Assembly: GCA_018883305.1 (NCBI GenBank)
Contig: VEQI01000085.1
Span: 1 to 10,578 of the forward strand
Direction: 5' to 3'
DNA: 10,578 nt
Source: Limnohabitans sp.
Lineage (GTDB): Bacteria > Pseudomonadota > Gammaproteobacteria > Burkholderiales > Burkholderiaceae_C
Shown: positions 7,904 through 10,578 of the stretch, piece by piece
How the letters are laid out: each line of letters opens with the position of its first letter
Numbering within the stretch: the first letter of the stretch is position 1
The notes under the pieces: generated by a model
Told to the model about the DNA's origin: nothing
The model's database searches: none
The model's input: only the letters and a program-made list of their open reading frames with translations
Translations under genes and position numbers: made by a program

Positions 7904-7917
7904 TTGACTTGGATCAA
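7904..7917. promoter_or_regulatory. FNR/ANR-type binding site between ccoI and usp
   Basis: TTGACTTGGATCAA matches TTGAT-N4-ATCAA at 9 of 10 half-site positions. It lies in the 155-bp gap between the divergent ccoI (starts 7869) and usp (starts 8025). Towards usp, TAGGAT at 7939-7944 would be a -10 placing the box at about -40.5. Towards ccoI, TACTCT at 7881-7876 would be a -10 placing the box at -41.5, with the predicted +1 on the A of the ccoI ATG. Both -10s keep the most conserved T, A and final T. One box may therefore serve both genes; which direction it really drives is inference. Confidence 0.75.
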
Positions 7918-7964
7918 GCAGGCATGGAGTTAACGTATTAGGATGAGCTGATGTCAAACACGAA

Positions 7965-7977
7965 AGCTTCTGAAGCT
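7965..7977. repeat. Short perfect inverted repeat in the usp leader
   Basis: AGCTTC-T-GAAGCT is a 6-bp perfect inverted repeat around a single base, within the untranslated region between the predicted usp promoter and its ribosome binding site. A one-base loop disfavours a strong hairpin, so an operator-like palindrome or chance are both possible. Confidence 0.4.
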
Positions 7978-8011
7978 CCGGGTTTTGGCACCTGTTCCAG
8001 TTCACACTCAT

Positions 8012-8019
8012 GAAGGAGG
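8012..8019 (+). promoter_or_regulatory. Strong Shine-Dalgarno of the usp gene
   Basis: GAAGGAGG within TGAAGGAGGTTCTCATG is nearly the full anti-16S complement and is the strongest ribosome binding site in the window. It fixes the usp start at 8025 and suggests high expression when transcribed. Confidence 0.85.
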
Positions 8020-8024
8020 TTCTC

Positions 8025-8468
8025 ATGTACAAGCGCATTCTGGTGACGACCGACGGTTCCAGCCTGTCGAAAAAAGCGGTGGCCAGCGCCGTTCAACTTG
8101 CATCGCTCACCGGCGCAGAGCTGGTGGCCGTGCGCGTGATCCCGCGTTACCCGCAAAGCTACTTTGAAGGCTCCCTGCCCCTGAGCATGCTGGAGATCGG
8201 CAAGATCGAGAAGCAATGGGCCGAAGATGCCCAGTCCGCGGTGGATGCCGTCAAGAAGGCGGGCGACGCCAAGGACGTGAAGGTCAAGACCGTGGTGGTC
8301 AAGTCCGATGTTGTCTCCGACGCCATCATCAGCACAGCCAAGAAACAAAAGGCCGAGCTGATCGTCATGGCCTCTCATGGCCGTCGTGGCATCAAGCGCT
8401 TGCTGCTGGGCAGCGAGACCCAACAGGTGCTGACGCACTCGGAAATCCCGGTGCTGGTGCTGCGCTGA
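8025..8468 (+). CDS. Single-domain universal stress protein (UspA family)
   Basis: The 147-residue cytoplasmic protein has the classic Usp fold signature. The N-terminus is MYKRILVTTDGSS with the conserved Asp (D10). A central Lys/Glu/Asp-rich helical part follows. Near the C-terminus comes ASHGRRGIKRLLLGSETQQVL, then the final strand IPVLVLR. The nucleotide-binding motif of ATP-binding members is G-2x-G-9x-G-S/T; here the first Gly is Ala (A116) while G119, G129 and S130 are kept, a common variant. The start is certain: AAGGAGGT lies 4 nt before the ATG. Usp genes under FNR/ANR control help survival at low oxygen in other proteobacteria, and the FNR-type box upstream fits that. Exact role is unknown, so I assign no specific symbol. 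The gene ends at a strong terminator. Confidence 0.95.
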   Translation: MYKRILVTTDGSSLSKKAVASAVQLASLTGAELVAVRVIPRYPQSYFEGSLPLSMLEIGKIEKQWAEDAQSAVDAVKKAGDAKDVKVKTVVVKSDVVSDAIISTAKKQKAELIVMASHGRRGIKRLLLGSETQQVLTHSEIPVLVLR

Positions 8469-8509
8469 TCCGCGCCACCTGACCCCATCGGTGGGGCAGC
8501 ATACCGAGC

Positions 8510-9634
8510 TCAAAGGCCTCGTTCAGAGGCCTTTGTTGTTTCCTGACGCAACGCCCAGATCACGTGCTCCCGCACCAGGGCACTGGGATGCGCCAGGCGG
8601 GCACCCAAAGCCTGTCGGATCTGGGTTGCCTGCTCCGCCGACGCCTGGGACAGCGCGTTGCCCATGGCCACCGCCAGGTTGCGCAACCAGCGATCATGCC
8701 CGATGCGTCGAATGGCACTGCCTTCGGTGCTGGCCAGGAATTGCGCCTCGTCCCACGACCACAGCGTCAACAACGTGGCATGCCCCCAGGGGTGCCGCTG
8801 CTCGAAATCGGGCAACACGGCGCGCGCGGCAAACTTGTTCCAGGGGCAGGCCAGCTGGCAATCGTCACAGCCATAGATGCGATTGCCGATCTGGGCACGA
8901 AACGGTTCGGGGATAGGGCCCGCATGTTCGATGGTCAGATAAGAGATGCAGCGCCGTGCATCCAGCCGGTACGGCGCCACGATGGCCTGTGTAGGGCACA
9001 CGTCCAGACAAGCCTGGCAGTTGCCGCAGTGCCCGTCCACGGCCGGTGTGGGAAGGAGTGCTCGGTTGACAAAGATCTCCCCCAGAAAAAACATCGATCC
9101 CCCGTGGCGGTTGAGCACCAGCGTATGTTTGCCACGCCAACCCAGGCCACTGCGCACGGCCAGCTCCGCTTCCAGAACAGGCGCAGAGTCGGTGAAGACC
9201 CGTGTGCCCAACGGACCCAGTTGCGACTCGATGCGGCTGGCCAGTTGCTGCAGGCGCGCGCGCAACACCTTGTGATAGTCACGCCCATGGGCATAGAGAG
9301 ACACGTTGGCCTGCAGCGGGTCCGCCAAACGTGACCATGCCCGATCGGTCCAGTCCTCGGGAGCGGAGGTAGGCAGGTAATCCATGCGGGCGGAGATGAC
9401 ACTCAGGGTGCCTTCCACGAGTTCCGCTGGCCGAGCGCGACGTAGGCCGTGGCGCTGCATGTAGTCCATCTCACCGTGATAGCCCGCCGACAACCAGGCC
9501 AGCAATCCGGGCTCTGCCGAGGACAAGTCCACAGGGGCCACTGCAATTTGGGAGAATCCAAGCTCACGGGCCCAGTCCTGCCACTGGGCCCGCCATTGAC
9601 CCTGTTGCAACGCTTCGGAATCGTCTTGGACCAT
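8510..9634 (-). CDS. queG: Epoxyqueuosine reductase QueG
   Basis: QueG is a cytoplasmic cobalamin- and iron-sulfur-dependent enzyme that reduces epoxyqueuosine to queuosine in the tRNA wobble position, the last step of the pathway. The 374 residues show ELGFSQIAVAPVDL near the start, YHGEMDYM at about 52-59, and FTDSAPVLEAELA with the probable catalytic Asp D149. GWRGKHTLVL follows at about 165-174. Two [4Fe-4S] clusters use C203/C206/C209/C213 (CGNCQACLDVCP) with C256/C259/C263 and C229. A C-terminal HEAT-like helical part follows about residue 310. The frame stays open upstream to 10162, but that part is antisense to tsaE; the ATG at 9634 gives the normal family length. No Shine-Dalgarno is seen there, and a TACAAT sits immediately upstream. 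Confidence 0.95.
   Translation of the reverse strand: MVQDDSEALQQGQWRAQWQDWARELGFSQIAVAPVDLSSAEPGLLAWLSAGYHGEMDYMQRHGLRRARPAELVEGTLSVISARMDYLPTSAPEDWTDRAWSRLADPLQANVSLYAHGRDYHKVLRARLQQLASRIESQLGPLGTRVFTDSAPVLEAELAVRSGLGWRGKHTLVLNRHGGSMFFLGEIFVNRALLPTPAVDGHCGNCQACLDVCPTQAIVAPYRLDARRCISYLTIEHAGPIPEPFRAQIGNRIYGCDDCQLACPWNKFAARAVLPDFEQRHPWGHATLLTLWSWDEAQFLASTEGSAIRRIGHDRWLRNLAVAMGNALSQASAEQATQIRQALGARLAHPSALVREHVIWALRQETTKASERGL
8511..8535 (+). terminator. Rho-independent terminator of usp, overlapping the queG 3' end
   Basis: CAAAGGCCTC-GTTCA-GAGGCCTTTG forms a perfect 10-bp stem with a 5-nt loop, followed on the plus strand by TTGTTT. The minus-strand side has no T-run, so it is directional for usp. 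The stem encodes the last codons and stop (8510-8512) of the convergent queG. A weaker stem, CCCCA-TCGG-TGGGG, lies at 8483-8496 between the usp stop and this terminator. Confidence 0.85.
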
Positions 9635-10159
9635 TCGACCATTGTAGAAACCTCTGGCCCCGGCCAATCGGTCACGCCTGACTCGCGCACGCTGACGTGG
9701 ACCGACGAGGCCGACACCGAGGCCTTCGCCCGTACGCTGGCTCAGCAGCCCGTCCTGCTGGAGGCCACCATTGCCTTGCGCGGCGACCTGGGTGCTGGCA
9801 AGACCACCTTGGTTCGACACCTGCTGCGCGCACTGGGCGTTCGTGGTCGCATCAAAAGCCCCACGTATGCCGTGGTGGAGCCCTACGCCGTGACCACGCC
9901 AACGGGTCAAATGTGCAAGGTTCATCACTTTGACTTCTACCGCTTCAATGACCCGCGTGAATGGGAAGACGCCGGGTTTCGCGACATCTTTGCCGCCCCC
10001 GGCCTCAAGTTGTGTGAGTGGCCGGATCAGGCGGGCGGATTGCTGTCCGTCATCGATCTGGATATTCAGTTGCAGGTCGGGGAGGATGAGCAACGCAGGG
10101 TGCAGCTGCTGGCTCGTACCCCCAAGGGCCAACAACTCCTGAGTGGTCTTGGCGCATGA
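9626..10159 (+). CDS. tsaE: tRNA threonylcarbamoyladenosine biosynthesis ATPase TsaE
   Basis: TsaE is the P-loop ATPase that works with TsaB and TsaD to make t6A at position 37 of ANN-decoding tRNAs. With a TTG start at 9626 the product is 177 residues. Walker A is GDLGAGKTT (53-61), followed by the family motifs IKSPTYAVVE (SPTY 78-81), HHFDFYRF (HFDFYR 101-106) and CEWPDQAGG (E131-W132-P133). Family homology should begin near RTLTWTDEADTEAFA. No in-frame ATG or GTG lies between the queG start and the Walker A; upstream candidates run antisense into queG. TTG at 9626 overlaps the divergent queG start by 9 bp; CTG at 9692 or ATT at 9641 are alternatives. The stop overlaps the amiC start as ATGA, so the two are translationally coupled. 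Identity is secure, the start is not. Confidence 0.92.
   Translation: MDHSTIVETSGPGQSVTPDSRTLTWTDEADTEAFARTLAQQPVLLEATIALRGDLGAGKTTLVRHLLRALGVRGRIKSPTYAVVEPYAVTTPTGQMCKVHHFDFYRFNDPREWEDAGFRDIFAAPGLKLCEWPDQAGGLLSVIDLDIQLQVGEDEQRRVQLLARTPKGQQLLSGLGA
9641..9646 (-). promoter_or_regulatory. -10-like hexamer directly upstream of queG
   Basis: On the minus strand TACAAT (5 of 6 to TATAAT) ends 7 nt before the queG ATG. If used as a -10 it would start transcription at or next to the A of the start codon, giving a leaderless queG mRNA. I see no good -35 at 16-18 bp spacing, so the call is tentative. Confidence 0.4.
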
Positions 10160-10578
10160 CACTGAACCGCCGCCGCCTGCTGAAGTCTGCCGGCACGGTG
10201 CTGCTGCTCGGCTCGGCCCAGATAGCGCGCGGCGCTTCCATTCTGGCCGTCCGTGTGTGGCCGGCGGCCGAATACACCCGCGTGACCATCGAGGCCGACA
10301 CGCCCTTGCAGACCCAGGCGCAATTTGTGGCCAACCCGCCTCGGCTGGCGGTGGACATCGAGGGCATCGAGTTGAACCCGGCCCTGCGCGAATTGGTGGG
10401 CAAGGTACGTTCAGACGACCCCTACATCACCGGTGTGCGGGTGGGACAATTCACACCCACCACGGTTCGCCTGGTGCTGGATCTTCGTCAGATGGTGCAG
10501 CCACAAGTGTTCTGGCTGGCCCCGGTCACGGCCAGTGGCGCGGGCCAGTCGGCCTATCAGCATCGACTGGTGCTGGAC
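10156..10578 (+). CDS. amiC: N-acetylmuramoyl-L-alanine amidase AmiC-type, N-terminal part (runs off window)
   Basis: This is the first 141 residues of a periplasmic cell-wall amidase that splits daughter cells by cutting the peptide from N-acetylmuramic acid. The N-terminus MTLNRRRLLKSAGTVLLL looks like a Tat signal (NRRRLLK at 4-10, then a hydrophobic stretch to about 21). Cleavage is likely around residues 24-27 near ARGA. Residues 28 to about 120 fit an AMIN domain: VRVWPAAEYTRVTIE, PPRLAVDIEG, ITGVRVGQF and VRLVLDL (104-110). AMIN domains target the enzyme to peptidoglycan at the septum. The Tat-like signal plus AMIN favours AmiC over AmiB. The zinc amidase domain lies beyond the window edge, so the call rests on the AMIN part and on tsaE adjacency, which recalls tsaE-amiB in E. 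coli. The start overlaps the tsaE stop by 4 bp. Confidence 0.9.
   Translation, partial: MTLNRRRLLKSAGTVLLLGSAQIARGASILAVRVWPAAEYTRVTIEADTPLQTQAQFVANPPRLAVDIEGIELNPALRELVGKVRSDDPYITGVRVGQFTPTTVRLVLDLRQMVQPQVFWLAPVTASGAGQSAYQHRLVLD

Noticed and set aside
7870..7917. Extension of ccoI to a TTG at 7917
   Set aside because: The TTG is part of the FNR-type palindrome and no ribosome site precedes it; the added residues show no domain feature.
9635..10162. N-terminal extension of queG to 10162
   Set aside because: The added residues are antisense to tsaE and match no QueG feature. The ATG at 9634 gives the expected length.

Overview
The window looks like chromosomal DNA of a GC-rich betaproteobacterium, most likely Burkholderiales and in character Comamonadaceae-like. 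This rests on protein sequence style and gene order as I recall them; no search was run. About 95% of the window is coding and nearly every gene belongs to a well-known family. I see no mobile element, CRISPR array, tRNA or rRNA.

Region 1 (55-7869, all minus strand) is a complete cbb3-type (high-oxygen-affinity) cytochrome c oxidase locus. In transcription order it reads ccoI (copper P-type ATPase), ccoS, ccoN, ccoO, ccoQ, ccoP, ccoG, ccoH and a small two-helix membrane protein with a cysteine-rich tail. ccoN, ccoO and ccoP build the proton-pumping terminal oxidase and ccoQ is its small stabilising subunit. ccoI, ccoG, ccoH and ccoS supply copper and assemble the complex. The two very short genes, ccoQ (45 aa) and ccoS (45 aa), were found by direct translation. 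Two FNR/ANR-type palindromes mark anaerobic control. One lies upstream of ccoN, overlaps the ccoS stop codon, and sits at exact class II spacing from a -10-like hexamer. The other lies between ccoI and the divergent usp gene.

Region 2 (8025-8535, plus strand) is a single-domain universal stress protein gene, probably sharing the second FNR-type box with ccoI. It ends in a rho-independent terminator whose stem is made from the last codons of the convergent queG gene.

Region 3 (8510-10578) holds queG (minus; last step of queuosine synthesis) divergent from tsaE (plus; t6A tRNA modification ATPase). tsaE overlaps by 4 bp the start of an amiC-type cell-wall amidase gene that runs off the window. 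The trio recalls the queG-nnr-tsaE-amiB cluster of enterobacteria, with nnr absent and queG flipped. The queG and tsaE 5' ends overlap or nearly touch, and tsaE has no ATG in a plausible place.

I did not find a convincing undescribed system. The most interesting points are the geometry of the two FNR-type sites (including possibly leaderless ccoI and queG transcripts), the cysteine-tailed small membrane protein at the end of the oxidase operon, the very short CcoH, and a GTCAA heptad repeat at the ccoP/ccoG junction.
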